Source of the DNA: Rhodovulum robiginosum
GTDB taxonomy: Bacteria; Pseudomonadota; Alphaproteobacteria; Rhodobacterales; Rhodobacteraceae
Assembly (NCBI RefSeq): GCF_003944755.1
Contig: NZ_RWGU01000050.1
Span: 248,001-312,000, forward strand
Direction: 5' to 3'
Length of the DNA stretch: 64,000 nt
Shown here piece by piece: positions 16,139 to 25,583 of this stretch (positions are counted from its first letter, which is position 1; each line of letters begins with the position of its first letter). The notes beneath the pieces are model-generated. The model saw nothing but the letters and a program-made list of their open reading frames with translations. It had not been told where the DNA came from and ran no database searches. The translations under genes and the position numbers were made by a program.

Positions 16139-18088
16139 TCAGGCGGCCATGTCGGGCGGGGTGGCTTCGGCGGTCAACGCCGCCACCACCTCGTCCAGCG
16201 GCACGACGCGGGTCTGCTTTTCGCCCAGCCGGCGCAGGGTGACGGTGCGGTCCGCGACCTCTTTCTGGCCAATGGCCAGGATCACCGGCACCTTGCCCAC
16301 CGAATGCTCGCGCACCTTGTAGTTGATCTTTTCGTTGCGCGTATCGGCCTCGGCGCGCAGGCCCGCCGCGATCAGCCGCTCGGTGACTTCCTCCACGAAC
16401 GGGTCGGCGTCGGACACGATCGAGGCCACCACCACCTGCCGCGGCGCCAGCCAGAACGGCAGCTTGCCGGCATAGTTCTCGATCAGGATGCCGATGAACC
16501 GTTCGAAAGACCCCAGGATCGCGCGGTGCAGCATCACCGGACGGTGCTTTTCGCCGTCCATCCCGATGTAGGAGGCATCAAGCCGCTCGGGCAGCATGAA
16601 ATCGGCCTGGAAGGTGCCGCATTGCCATTCGCGCCCGATGGCGTCGGTCAGCTTGAAATCCAGCTTTGGCCCGTAAAACGCGCCTTCGCCCGGATCGACC
16701 TCATAGTCGTTGCGCACGCTCAGGATGGCCTTTTCAAGGGCCTTTTCCGCCTTGTCCCACACCTCGTCGCTGCCGATACGCACCTCGGGCCGGGTCGAGA
16801 GCTTTATGTCGAAGCTGGAAAAGCCGGCATCGCGGTAGACATCCGACAAAAGCTGGATGAATCGCCCGCATTCCTCTTCGATCTGGTCCTCGGTGCAGAA
16901 GATATGCGCGTCGTCCTGGGTAAAGCCCCTGACCCGCATCAGCCCGTGCAGGGCGCCATGCGCCTCATACCGGTGGCACGAGCCGAACTCGGCCAGCCTT
17001 AGCGGCAGGTCGCGGTACGACTTGATCCCCTGGTTGAAGATCTGGACGTGGCACGGGCAGTTCATCGGTTTCAGCGCGTTGATGCGCTTTTCGTTGGCGT
17101 GCTCCTCGTCGATCTCGGTGATGTACATGTTCTCGCGGTACTTGTCCCAGTGACCGGAGGCTTCCCAAAGCTTGCGGTCGACGACCTGGGGCGTGTTGAT
17201 CTCGCGATAGCCGGCGCGGGTCAGCTTGCGCCGCATGTAGTCCTGCATCTCGCGGTAGATGGTCCAGCCGTTGGGGTGCCAGAACACCATGCCCGGCGCT
17301 TCCTCCTGAAAGTGAAACAGCTCCATCTCGCGGCCCAGCCGCCGGTGGTCGCGCTTTTCCGCCTCTTCGAGGAAGGTCAGGTAATCCTTCAACTCCTGCC
17401 GGGTCTTGAAGGCCACGCCATAGATGCGCTGCAGCATCGGCCGGTCGCTGTCGCCGCGCCAATAGGCGCCGGCCACCTTCATCAGCTTGAAGGCATCCGC
17501 CGGCACCTGGCCGGTATGTTGCAGGTGCGGGCCGCGGCAGAGATCCTGCCAGTGGCCGTGCCAGTACATCCTGATCGGCTGATCCTCGGGGATCATGCCG
17601 ACCAGTTCCACCTTGTAGGGCTCGTTGTTGGCCTCGTAGTACTTTACCGCGCGCTCGCGCTCCCAGACATCGGTCGTGACGGGATCGCGGCGGTTGATGA
17701 TCTCTTTCATCTTCTTCTCGATCTCGCCCAGGTCTTCTGGGGTAAAGGGCTCGTCCCGGTCGAAATCGTAGTACCAGCCCTTTTCGATGACGGGGCCGAT
17801 GGTGACCTTCACGTCCGGCCAGATCTCCTGCACCGCGCGGGCCATGATATGGGCCAGGTCGTGGCGGATCAGTTCCAGCGCCTGGTCGTCGTCCTTCATG
17901 GTGTGGATGGCGATCGCGGCATCCTCGGCGATGGGCCATTGCAGGTCCCAGTGCCTGTCGTTCACCGTGGCCGAGATGGCCTTCTTGGCGAGCGAGGTCG
18001 AGATATCGGCGGCCACCTCGGCGGCGGTGATGCCGGCCTCGTAGCTGCGCGCATTGCCATCGGGGAAGGTGAGGGAAATCTGGGCCAT
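16139..18088 (-). CDS. thrS: Threonyl-tRNA synthetase
   Basis: 649 residues, the normal full length. Order: TGS domain (1-60), tRNA_SAD editing domain with HDLAHI and the HLQHTG block, class II catalytic core, and C-terminal anticodon-binding domain. The zinc-binding residues expected in ThrRS are present: Cys in MNCPCH, His in the [15 protein letters not shown] block, and His in VMLHRAIL. Charges tRNA-Thr in the cytosol. No leader element was recognised in the 174 bases upstream. Confidence 0.98.
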   Translation of the reverse strand: MAQISLTFPDGNARSYEAGITAAEVAADISTSLAKKAISATVNDRHWDLQWPIAEDAAIAIHTMKDDDQALELIRHDLAHIMARAVQEIWPDVKVTIGPVIEKGWYYDFDRDEPFTPEDLGEIEKKMKEIINRRDPVTTDVWERERAVKYYEANNEPYKVELVGMIPEDQPIRMYWHGHWQDLCRGPHLQHTGQVPADAFKLMKVAGAYWRGDSDRPMLQRIYGVAFKTRQELKDYLTFLEEAEKRDHRRLGREMELFHFQEEAPGMVFWHPNGWTIYREMQDYMRRKLTRAGYREINTPQVVDRKLWEASGHWDKYRENMYITEIDEEHANEKRINALKPMNCPCHVQIFNQGIKSYRDLPLRLAEFGSCHRYEAHGALHGLMRVRGFTQDDAHIFCTEDQIEEECGRFIQLLSDVYRDAGFSSFDIKLSTRPEVRIGSDEVWDKAEKALEKAILSVRNDYEVDPGEGAFYGPKLDFKLTDAIGREWQCGTFQADFMLPERLDASYIGMDGEKHRPVMLHRAILGSFERFIGILIENYAGKLPFWLAPRQVVVASIVSDADPFVEEVTERLIAAGLRAEADTRNEKINYKVREHSVGKVPVILAIGQKEVADRTVTLRRLGEKQTRVVPLDEVVAALTAEATPPDMAA

Positions 18089-18262
18089 GTCGGCCTCCTC
18101 GTCGGTTCGGCGCCCACGGAACGCCCGGTTGCGGGTTGTGATGCGCCTTCTGTCGCCCGACGGGGGCGGGCTGTCAAGCAGGCCCTGCCTGCGACAAGGC
18201 GGCCCCGGCCGGGTGGCGGCCGGGGCGCGCCGGTCGCATCGCGCGCGGCCTTGCGGTGCCGA

Positions 18263-18718
18263 TCACCGCGCCTCGTAGCTGGAAAACACCTCGGTGCTGC
18301 CGTCGTGGCGGATCAGATGCACGTCGTAGGCCTCGCGGCGGCTTTCGGGGCCCATGCCGGGCGAACCGAAGGGCATATCCGGCACCGACAGCCCGACGGC
18401 CTCGGGCCGCTCCGACAAGAGGCGCCGGATATCGGCCGCGGGGACGTGGCCCTCGATGACGTAGCCCTCGACGGTCGCCGTGTGGCACGACACCATTTCC
18501 GGCGGCACCCCCGCCGCCATCTTGCGCCGCACCAGAACGCCGCCGGGCATGTCCTCGCCGGTGGCGCGAAATCCGTTGGCGTCCAGATGCTTCATCCAGG
18601 ACACGCAGCAGCCGCAGCCGCGGGTCTTCATCACGTGGATGGCGGTCTCTCCGGCAAGCGCCGGGGCCGCGACGGCGGTCAGCAGAAGCGCGGCGAGTGT
18701 CTGGCGTGATCTTTTCAT
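18263..18718 (-). CDS. DUF411 periplasmic copper-associated protein
   Basis: 151 residues. The signal peptide ends AAPALA-GE near residue 22. The mature part is DUF411: RGCGCCVSWMKHL, a Cys-rich metal motif, then VSCHTA, and later EGHVPAADI and GLSVPDMPFGSPGM. Family members are periplasmic and found with copper-resistance genes; they are thought to bind or hand over copper. The promoter is of the MerR-family (CueR-like) type with a 19-base spacer, which fits copper induction. No cueR gene is in the window, so the regulator would act from elsewhere. Confidence 0.85.
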   Translation of the reverse strand: MKRSRQTLAALLLTAVAAPALAGETAIHVMKTRGCGCCVSWMKHLDANGFRATGEDMPGGVLVRRKMAAGVPPEMVSCHTATVEGYVIEGHVPAADIRRLLSERPEAVGLSVPDMPFGSPGMGPESRREAYDVHLIRHDGSTEVFSSYEAR

Positions 18719-18772
18719 GGGGTCCGTTCTCTATATTCCGGATTGGGGCTGGCTGCCCCGACGAGCCTTATC

Positions 18773-18803
18773 CTTGTAGAGCCTCCACCGACTGGAAGCT
18801 CAA
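18773..18803 (-). promoter_or_regulatory. MerR-family (CueR-like) promoter of the DUF411 gene
   Basis: On the minus strand: TTGAGC (-35, complement of 18798-18803), a 19-base spacer, then TACAAG (-10, complement of 18773-18778). The spacer is an inverted repeat, GAGC-T-TCCA / TGGA-G-GCTC, separated by 5 bases (18779-18801) with one mismatch. The long spacer plus this dyad is the hallmark of promoters activated by CueR/MerR-type regulators. It lies about 55 bases before the ATG. Confidence 0.65.
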
Positions 18804-18865
18804 CGCCGGGCTGCGGCCGGGGCCGCGGTCTCTCGGCATCGTGAATTAGACCGCGCGGACCCGGC

Positions 18866-20185
18866 TCAATAGCCTTGGGCCCAGCGCGGATGATCGTCGT
18901 CGATGACGAACGTGTGGCTGTGGCGGCGCTCGCCGTCCAGATGCGGGTGGTCGAGCGGCAATTCGGGGTGCGTGTGTTCGACCTCGCGCGGGTCGTGTGG
19001 AGGCCAGAGATGCCGAGCGGCGGCGACCCCCAGCGCGGCCAGACCGGCGAGGGTGACCAGTGCCGCGCCCGCCCCCGCATGGGTCATCAGCAGGCCGGAC
19101 AGGGGATAGGCGACCAGCCAGCACGCATGGCTGAGCGCGAACTGCGCGGCGAAAAGCGCCGGCCGGTCCTCGGGGCGGGCCGAGCGGCGCAAGAGCCGCC
19201 CCGACGGCGTCAGCACCGCCGAATAGCCCATGCCCACCGCCAGCCATGCCCCCAGCAGCGCCGGCCAGGACAGACCTGCAAGCGCCACGATCAGCGCCAG
19301 CGCCAGAAGGCTGGCCACCATCCCCGCCGCGCCGGTCAGCATTACCGGCCGGTCGGGCACCCGGTCCAGCAGGCGCGGCAGCGCCAGCGCGGACAGCATC
19401 GACCCGGCCCCGAAGGCGAGCATGGTCCACGCGACCGCGCTTTCGCCCAGCCCCAGCCCGCCGCGCACCAGCACCACGGTGTTGACCAGCACCATCGCCC
19501 CCGCCGCGGCGGCCGCGAGGTTCAGCGACAGCAACCCGCGCAGACGCGGGGTGGCCAGGTAGATGCGGATGCCGCGGGTGGTGCGGTCGTAGATGCCCCG
19601 CGGCGCCGACGGCTGCGGGCTGGGCAACAGCACCGAGACGACCAGCGCGGCCGACGCGACGAACCCGGCGACGGTGCCCAGAAACAGCGCATCGTAGGAC
19701 AGCAGCGCCAGCAGCAGCGCGGCTAGCGTGGGGCTGGCGATGTTTTCCAGATCATAGGCCAGCCGTGACAGCGACAGCGCACGGGTATAGCGCGCCTCTT
19801 CGGGCAGAACGTCCGGGATCGTCGCCTGGAAGGTCGGCGTGAACGCCGCCGAGGCCGATTGCAGCACGAAGATCAGCGCGTAGACCTGCCAGATTTCGGT
19901 GACGAACGGCAGGCAAAGCGCGGCCATGGCACGTATGGCATCGAGCGCGACCAGCAGCGCGCGGCGCGGCACCCGGTCGGCGAAGGCGCCCGCGATGGGC
20001 GCGATGCAGACATAGGCCACCATCTTGATCGTAAAGACGGTGCCCAGCACCATGCCCGCCCCGTCGCCCGCCAGATCATACGCCAAGAGCCCCAGCGCGA
20101 CCGTGGCCAGCCCCGTGCCCAAAAGCGCCACGACCTGCGCGGCGAAGAGGTGGCGGTAGGTGCGGTCGGCCAGGATCTCCAGCAT
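18866..20185 (-). CDS. MFS exporter with histidine-rich C-terminal tail (NreB/MrdH-like metal efflux)
   Basis: 439 residues, 10-12 membrane helices of the MFS type, starting MLEILADRTYRHLFAAQVVALLG. The last about 45 residues form a cytosolic tail with about ten His among Asp and Glu (for example HTHPELPLDHPHLDG and RRHSHTF), as in NreB-like nickel/metal efflux proteins. It follows a CsoR/RcnR-family repressor gene by 8 bases on the same strand. The start is the ATG at 20185; a longer in-frame start would overlap the repressor and is rejected. The metal (Ni, Co, Cd, Zn or Cu) cannot be told from sequence. Confidence 0.78.
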   Translation of the reverse strand: MLEILADRTYRHLFAAQVVALLGTGLATVALGLLAYDLAGDGAGMVLGTVFTIKMVAYVCIAPIAGAFADRVPRRALLVALDAIRAMAALCLPFVTEIWQVYALIFVLQSASAAFTPTFQATIPDVLPEEARYTRALSLSRLAYDLENIASPTLAALLLALLSYDALFLGTVAGFVASAALVVSVLLPSPQPSAPRGIYDRTTRGIRIYLATPRLRGLLSLNLAAAAAGAMVLVNTVVLVRGGLGLGESAVAWTMLAFGAGSMLSALALPRLLDRVPDRPVMLTGAAGMVASLLALALIVALAGLSWPALLGAWLAVGMGYSAVLTPSGRLLRRSARPEDRPALFAAQFALSHACWLVAYPLSGLLMTHAGAGAALVTLAGLAALGVAAARHLWPPHDPREVEHTHPELPLDHPHLDGERRHSHTFVIDDDHPRWAQGY

Positions 20186-20193
20186 GGGCGGCC

Positions 20194-20454
20194 TCACAGA
20201 TAGCGGGCGATGGCCCTCAGTTCGTCGCGGTCCGCGGGCGAATGCTCTGCGTCGAGGCAATGGTCCATGTGATCGTGGATCAGCGCCCGCTTGGCGTTGC
20301 GGACCGCACTTTCCACCGCCTGCAATTGTTGCGCGACATCGGGGCAGGGCTTGCCGTCTTCGATCATGGAGATCACCGCACGCAAATGCCCCTCGGCCCG
20401 CAGGAGCCGGGCGATGACGGCAGGGTGGGTGGCGTGGGGTCGGGGTGGTGTCAT
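20194..20454 (-). CDS. CsoR/RcnR-family metal-sensing repressor (NreA/MreA-like)
   Basis: 86 residues, all-helical DUF156 family. The predicted metal set is Cys37, His62 and Cys66, with the same spacing as the Cu(I) set of CsoR (Cys-His-Cys); additional His60 and His65 flank it. Family members bind as tetramers to G/C-tract palindromes and release DNA upon metal binding. Such a palindrome (20466-20482) lies 12 bases upstream of the ATG at 20454, so autoregulation of this gene and the MFS exporter is likely. Paired exporter and repressor of this type are known for nickel and related metals in Pseudomonas (MrdH/MreA). Confidence 0.82.
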   Translation of the reverse strand: MTPPRPHATHPAVIARLLRAEGHLRAVISMIEDGKPCPDVAQQLQAVESAVRNAKRALIHDHMDHCLDAEHSPADRDELRAIARYL

Positions 20455-20465
20455 GCGGCATTGAT

Positions 20466-20482
20466 ATCCCCCCCAGGGGGAT
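20466..20482. promoter_or_regulatory. G/C-tract operator candidate for the CsoR/RcnR-family repressor
   Basis: AT followed by seven C, one A, five G and AT: the A/T-flanked C-run/G-run palindrome bound by CsoR, RcnR and FrmR proteins. It ends 12 bases before the repressor start, so a bound tetramer would cover the promoter or leader. Confidence 0.6.
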
Positions 20483-20685
20483 GGATCAATACCGGATCCG
20501 CCTTGCTGACCGGGGCGCGATGGCAGGCCCGGAACGGCCGTGTCCGCGACCGGCGCCCGCTGTTTGACAGCAATGCCCGCCGGCGCGCGCGCATTTCGCC
20601 GCGCCCGGTTTTGTCCCCGCATCGCTGGCGTTTGCGACGCGTGGGCTTAAGTTGTACGCGCCACAGCAAGGAGCCCGTTTCGCCG

Positions 20686-21975
20686 ATGCGCCTCTCCCAA
20701 AGCGGCCTGACCGATGCCGCCTTCGACCTGCTGGTGCAGGATAGCGACGCGCCTGCCCGGGACATTTCCGAAGGCGCGCGGGTTTCCGAGCCGCGCAATT
20801 TCCTGCGCCACGCCACCGCGCTCTCGATGACCAAGGTGGCCGACGGGCTGATCGACCCCAAGCTGGTGCTCAGCTGGCTGATGGGCGTGCTGGGCGCACC
20901 GGCGGCGCTGGTGGGCCTTCTCGTGCCGGTACGCGAGGCGGGGGCACTTCTGCCGCAGCTGTTCACCGCGCCGCGCATCCGCGCCATGGGCCGCCGCAAA
21001 TGGGCCTGGGTGGCCGGCTCGGCGGGGCAGGGGGTGGCGGCGCTGGCGATCCTCGCGGCGGCGCTGACGTTGTCGGGCGCGGCGGCGGGCGCGCTGATCG
21101 TCGCGGCGCTGGCCGTGCTGGCGGTGGCCCGCTCGGTCGCATCGGTGTCTTACAAGGACGTGTTGGGCAAGACCGTGGACAAGGCGCGCCGGGGCACCGC
21201 GACCGGGCTGGCCGGCAGCGTGGCGGCGGCAGGCGTGCTGGTTTTCGCGGTCCTGCTGATGAGCGGCGCGGTAGACCGTCTGCTGCTGGTCTTCTTGGCC
21301 ATCGGGCTGGCCGGGGCCCTGTGGCTGCTGGCCGCCGCGGTGTTCTCGACCATCGAGGAAGAGCACGACCCGGCAGAGCCCGGCGGCGGCGTGGGCCTGT
21401 CGCAGATCGCGTTGCTCTGGCGCGACCGGGGCCTGGGCCACTTCGTGATGGCGCGCATCCTGCTGCTGCCCACGGCGCTGGCGCCGCCCTACCTGGTGCT
21501 GCTGGCCGGGCAGGCGGGCGACGACCGGTTCGGCGCGCTGGGCGCGATGGTGCTGGCCTCGTCGCTGGCGGGGTTTGCGTCGTCCTTCGTCTGGGGGCGG
21601 CTGGCCGACCGGTCCAGCCGCTTGGTGCTGGCCTGTGCCGGCGCGGTGGCCGCGCTCTTTCTCGCGGGCGCCGTGGTGCTGGACGCGATGGGGACGATGG
21701 GCACGGTCTGGGCCGCGCCGGCAATGCTGTTCGGCCTTATGGTGGCCTACCAGGGCGTGCGGCTGGGCCGGTCGACCTACCTTGTGGACATGGCGCCGTC
21801 GGAAAACCGCGCGGTCTACACGGCGGTGGCCAATACCACGGTGGGCGTGGCGCTGTTGGCGGCCGGCGCCTTCGGCGCGCTTGCCTCCGTCGCCGGGCCG
21901 GCGGCCACGCTGGCGGTCTTTGCCGCGGTGGCGCTGGCGGGGGCCGCGCTGGCGCTGGCGCTGCGCGAGGTTTGA
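20686..21975 (+). CDS. MFS transporter, unknown substrate
   Basis: 429 residues. A polar N-terminal stretch of about 55 residues precedes about ten to twelve predicted membrane helices. MFS-like loops such as FTAPRIRAMGRRKW after the second helix and WGRLADRSSR in the second half are present. The N-terminal extension (MRLSQSGLTDAAFDLLV) is unusual for MFS proteins. The ATG at 20686 is chosen with CAAGGAG about 13 bases before it; upstream in-frame codons run over the antisense repressor gene and are rejected. Divergent from the metal repressor; nothing else indicates a substrate. Confidence 0.72.
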   Translation: MRLSQSGLTDAAFDLLVQDSDAPARDISEGARVSEPRNFLRHATALSMTKVADGLIDPKLVLSWLMGVLGAPAALVGLLVPVREAGALLPQLFTAPRIRAMGRRKWAWVAGSAGQGVAALAILAAALTLSGAAAGALIVAALAVLAVARSVASVSYKDVLGKTVDKARRGTATGLAGSVAAAGVLVFAVLLMSGAVDRLLLVFLAIGLAGALWLLAAAVFSTIEEEHDPAEPGGGVGLSQIALLWRDRGLGHFVMARILLLPTALAPPYLVLLAGQAGDDRFGALGAMVLASSLAGFASSFVWGRLADRSSRLVLACAGAVAALFLAGAVVLDAMGTMGTVWAAPAMLFGLMVAYQGVRLGRSTYLVDMAPSENRAVYTAVANTTVGVALLAAGAFGALASVAGPAATLAVFAAVALAGAALALALREV

Positions 21976-22089
21976 GGCGCGCGCGGACCAACCGGGCCGG
22001 CGGCGTGCCCGGTAGGGCTGCCCGGCCCGCGGGACGCTCGGCCAAGGCGCGGCGGGATGGCCCCGCCGGCGGGGCGTTCTGGCTGGCCC

Positions 22090-25000
22090 TCAGGCCAGCT
22101 CCGCCAGCCTTTCCAGCGCGGTGCGCAGCTTGGCGGCCTCGTCGGTCTTCGCGGCCGCGAGGTCGCGGGTTTCCTCGACCACCTCTTCGGGGGCGCTTTC
22201 CACGAATTTCGGGTTTTTCAGCCGCCCGGTGAGTCCGCCAAGCTCTTTCTCCAGCTTGGCCAGGGTCTTCTCCAGCCGGGCCTTTTCCTCGCCCACGTCG
22301 ATGATGTCGGCCAAGGGCAGGGCAAAGGTGCCGCCCTCCACCGCGATGGTCACGCAGCCCTTGGGCAGCGTGTCGACCTCTGTCAGGCTCTCGACCCGCG
22401 CCAGCCGCTTGACCAGCGCCTCGTTGCGGGCCCAGGCATCGCGGCCGGCCGCGTCCAGCCCGGTCTGCAAAACCGGCACGTGCAGCCCCGCAGGCACGTG
22501 CATCTGCGCGCGGGCCGAGCGGATTTCCTCGATCAGGCCGATCACCCAGTTCATCTCGCGGTCGGCGGCCGGGTCCACCAACTCGGGCCCGTAGGTGGGC
22601 CAGTCGGCATGGACGAGCATCTTGGGCCGCGTGCCCAGCGTGCCCCAGAGTTCCTCGGTGATGAACGGCATCATCGGGTGCAGCAGGATCAGGCACTGGT
22701 CGATGACCCAGGCCATGGTGGCCCGCGTCTCGGCCCTTTCTGCCTCGGACCCGTCCAAGAGCAGCGGCTTGGAGAATTCCACGTACCAGTCGCAGACCTT
22801 GCCCCAGACGAAGGCGTAAAGCGCGTTCGCCGCGTCGTTGAAGCGATAGGCCGCCAGCGCCTCGTCGACGGTTTGCCGGACGCGGGCGGTTTCGCCGACG
22901 ATCCATTTATTCACCGTCTCGGTCGGCTGCGGGACCGTGCCATCGCGGGCGTAGCCCTCGAACACGCCGTTCATCTCGGCAAAGCGCGCGGCGTTCCAAA
23001 GCTTGGTGCCGAAATTGCGGTAGCCGGCGATGCGCTGGGTCGACAGCTTCAGGTCGCGGCCCATCGCGGCCATGGACGTCAGCGTAAAGCGCACCGCGTC
23101 CGCCCCGTACTCCTCGATCAGTTCCAGCGGGTCAAGCACGTTGCCCAGCGACTTCGACATCTTCTTGCCCTTCTCGTCGCGGACGAGGGCGTGGACATAG
23201 ACGGTGTGGAACGGGATCCGGTCGACCACGGCCAGCTGCATCATCATCATCCGGGCGACCCAGAAGAAGATGATGTCGAAGCCGGTGATCAGGACATCGG
23301 TGGGGAAGTATTTGTTGAGTTCGTCCGTCTGCTCGGGCCAGCCAAGCGTGCCGATGGGCCAGAGACCGGAGGAGAACCAGGTGTCGAGGACGTCGGGGTC
23401 GCGTTCCAAGTTGACGACATCGACCGACTGCGAGTTACCAGACTTATACCAACCACCGGACTGGCGATTTCCAAGACGGTAGCGTTGCTGCGTCGAAAGA
23501 TCAGCAATATCGCTTCCACCCCAGTCAATTGTGACCGGACAGCCGTAGAATTTTTCCGCTTGCTTTTGGACTTCGTTCTCGCTGGACGCGCAGAATAAGA
23601 TCGTTTCTTGTGTTTCCAACTGGCGTAGGACTTGGTCCAGTTCAGACCAGATTTCATCCTGTTTCGCCTTATCTTTCTCGATTTCCGCCGCATCCATTTG
23701 GGCAATAAGATCATACGACCTTTGGCTCAGCTCCTTGCTTGCGAGCGGCGGCCCGTACCAAACCGGAATCTGGTGCCCCCACCAGAGCTGGCGGCTGATG
23801 CACCAGGGCTCGATGTTTTCCAGCCAGTGGAAATAGACCTTTTCGTGCTGCTCGGGCAGGATTTTCGTCTCGCCCTTGCGGACGGCGTCCAGCGCGGGGC
23901 CGACGATCTTGGCGGTGTCCACGAACCACTGGTCGGTGAGGTAGGGTTCGATGGCGGTCTTGGACCGGTCGCCATGGGGGACCATGTGGCGGTCGCTGTC
24001 GATACCGTCGAGCCAGCCGTCATCGGTCGCCTCGTTGATGATCGCCTCGCGCGCCTCGTAGCGGTCGATGCCGTCGAGCCGCTCGATGGCCTTGGCCACC
24101 AGGTCGGGGTCGCAGCCCTCGGCGAACTCGGGGTTGTCCTTGAGGAACATCGCGGCGCGGGTGGTCATCACGTTGATGGCGCGCAGGTTGGTGCGTTGGC
24201 CAACTTCCCAGTCGTTGAAGTCATGGGCGGGGGTGATCTTGACCGCGCCGGTGCCCTTTTCCGGGTCGGCGTATTCGTCGGCCACGATGGGGATGGAGCG
24301 CCCGCAAAGCGGCAGGCGGACGGTCTTGCCGATCAGGTGCCTGTAGCGGGGGTCGTCGGGGTGCACGGCGACGCCGGTGTCGCCCAGCATGGTTTCGGGG
24401 CGCGTGGTGGCGACGACGAGGTAATCGCGCGTCTCATGGGCCGTTGGATTGCCGTCCTCATCCCACTCGACGGGGTGTTCGTAGGTCTCGCCGTTCTCCA
24501 GCGCATAGCGCAGGCGCCACATGTGGCCGTCGACCTCGACCTGTTCGACCTCGAGGTCCGAAATCGCGGTCTCGAAATGCGGGTCCCAGTTCACCAGCCG
24601 CTTGCCGCGGTAGATGTAGCCCTTGTCGTACATGTCCACGAAGACCTTGATGACGGCATCGTGGAAATTGCCCTCCTCGCCCGCGGGCGCGTTCGGGGCG
24701 CCGGACATGGTGAAGGCGTTGCGCGACCAGTCGCAGGAGGCGCCAAGGCGTTTGAGCTGGTTGATGATGGTGCCGCCGGACTGGCCCTTCCACTCCCAGA
24801 CCTTGGCCAGGAACTCTTCGCGGGTGAAATCTCGGCGGGACTTGCCCTCTTTCGCCAGTTCACGCTCCACGACCATTTGCGTGGCGATCCCGGCGTGGTC
24901 CTGCCCCGGCTGCCACAGCGTGTCGAAACCCCGCATCCGGTGCCAGCGGACAAGGATGTCCTGCAGCGTGTTGTTGAACGCGTGGCCCATATGCAGGCTG

Positions 25001-25155
25001 CCCGTCACGTTGGGCGGCGGGATCATGATGCAAAAGGTTTCGGGGCGCGAGGCGTTGGCCCCGGCCTTGAAGCAGCCGGCCTTTTCCCAGGCGTCGTAGA
25101 GCCGCGCCTCGGCCTCGGCAGCGTTAAAGGTCTTTTCCATCGGCATCGGGGGCAT
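22090..25155 (-). CDS. valS: Valyl-tRNA synthetase with an AT-richer internal insert
   Basis: 1021 residues, longer than most. Class I signatures: [10 protein letters not shown] (HIGH motif) near residue 55 and KKMSKSLGN (KMSKS). The CP1 editing domain, the anticodon-binding domain and the C-terminal coiled coil (with [15 protein letters not shown]) are all present. Odd: between WYG of the [16 protein letters not shown] block and [11 protein letters not shown], about residues 471-585, sits a hydrophilic segment of about 110 residues (with [16 protein letters not shown]) whose DNA (about 23409-23745) is only about half GC, unlike both flanks. Catalytic motifs are intact, so the enzyme is probably functional. 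The start may be the first ATG or the ATG at residue 4 or 6. Confidence 0.97.
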   Translation of the reverse strand: MPPMPMEKTFNAAEAEARLYDAWEKAGCFKAGANASRPETFCIMIPPPNVTGSLHMGHAFNNTLQDILVRWHRMRGFDTLWQPGQDHAGIATQMVVERELAKEGKSRRDFTREEFLAKVWEWKGQSGGTIINQLKRLGASCDWSRNAFTMSGAPNAPAGEEGNFHDAVIKVFVDMYDKGYIYRGKRLVNWDPHFETAISDLEVEQVEVDGHMWRLRYALENGETYEHPVEWDEDGNPTAHETRDYLVVATTRPETMLGDTGVAVHPDDPRYRHLIGKTVRLPLCGRSIPIVADEYADPEKGTGAVKITPAHDFNDWEVGQRTNLRAINVMTTRAAMFLKDNPEFAEGCDPDLVAKAIERLDGIDRYEAREAIINEATDDGWLDGIDSDRHMVPHGDRSKTAIEPYLTDQWFVDTAKIVGPALDAVRKGETKILPEQHEKVYFHWLENIEPWCISRQLWWGHQIPVWYGPPLASKELSQRSYDLIAQMDAAEIEKDKAKQDEIWSELDQVLRQLETQETILFCASSENEVQKQAEKFYGCPVTIDWGGSDIADLSTQQRYRLGNRQSGGWYKSGNSQSVDVVNLERDPDVLDTWFSSGLWPIGTLGWPEQTDELNKYFPTDVLITGFDIIFFWVARMMMMQLAVVDRIPFHTVYVHALVRDEKGKKMSKSLGNVLDPLELIEEYGADAVRFTLTSMAAMGRDLKLSTQRIAGYRNFGTKLWNAARFAEMNGVFEGYARDGTVPQPTETVNKWIVGETARVRQTVDEALAAYRFNDAANALYAFVWGKVCDWYVEFSKPLLLDGSEAERAETRATMAWVIDQCLILLHPMMPFITEELWGTLGTRPKMLVHADWPTYGPELVDPAADREMNWVIGLIEEIRSARAQMHVPAGLHVPVLQTGLDAAGRDAWARNEALVKRLARVESLTEVDTLPKGCVTIAVEGGTFALPLADIIDVGEEKARLEKTLAKLEKELGGLTGRLKNPKFVESAPEEVVEETRDLAAAKTDEAAKLRTALERLAELA

Positions 25156-25583
25156 CCTGCATCGTAAGGGCGTTGCCGGGTGATCTAGCGAAAGGGGGGG
25201 CCGAGGCCAACCCCCGGCGAGATTGAGCCACGGCGGCGATGGCCCCTTCTCTCGGGTTCCGGCGTCACTGTCCCGAGCGCCGGCAATTTGCGGGACGGAC
25301 CGGCCTTATCGGCAGAGCGCACCGGTAGCCGCGTGGCGCCTGCCTGCGGCGAGGCGCTGCGCGGCGGCTTTGCATTGGTTGCGCGCGGGGTCAGTGCGCG
25401 GCCGCCGATGTCTACAAGGGGCTATCGCCAACCGTTGACCCTCTGCCACCGGCCCGGCGTCCCGTCCGCCGGTAGGGCAGGGCGCCCATGGGCGGCTGCC
25501 CGCACGCACCGAACGCCCCGGGGCTGGACAGCACGGCGCGGGCCGCTACCCTGCGCCGCAGGGAACCAAAGCGCGAGGGCGGC
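25156..25583. other. Intergenic region between valS and the CoxL-like gene
   Basis: 428 bases of high-GC DNA between divergent genes. Short open frames on both strands here have no ribosome site or family features, so I call no gene. It should contain the promoters of valS and of the CoxL-like gene, but I could not pick a convincing -35/-10 pair. Confidence 0.5.

Noticed and set aside
15032-17002. Long open frame on the plus strand over the GT61 and thrS genes
   Set aside because: It is antisense to two genes with clear families and has no family features or ribosome site; high GC creates such frames.
25223-25438. 71-codon open frame between valS and the CoxL-like gene
   Set aside because: Arg/Ala-rich random-like sequence with no ribosome site.
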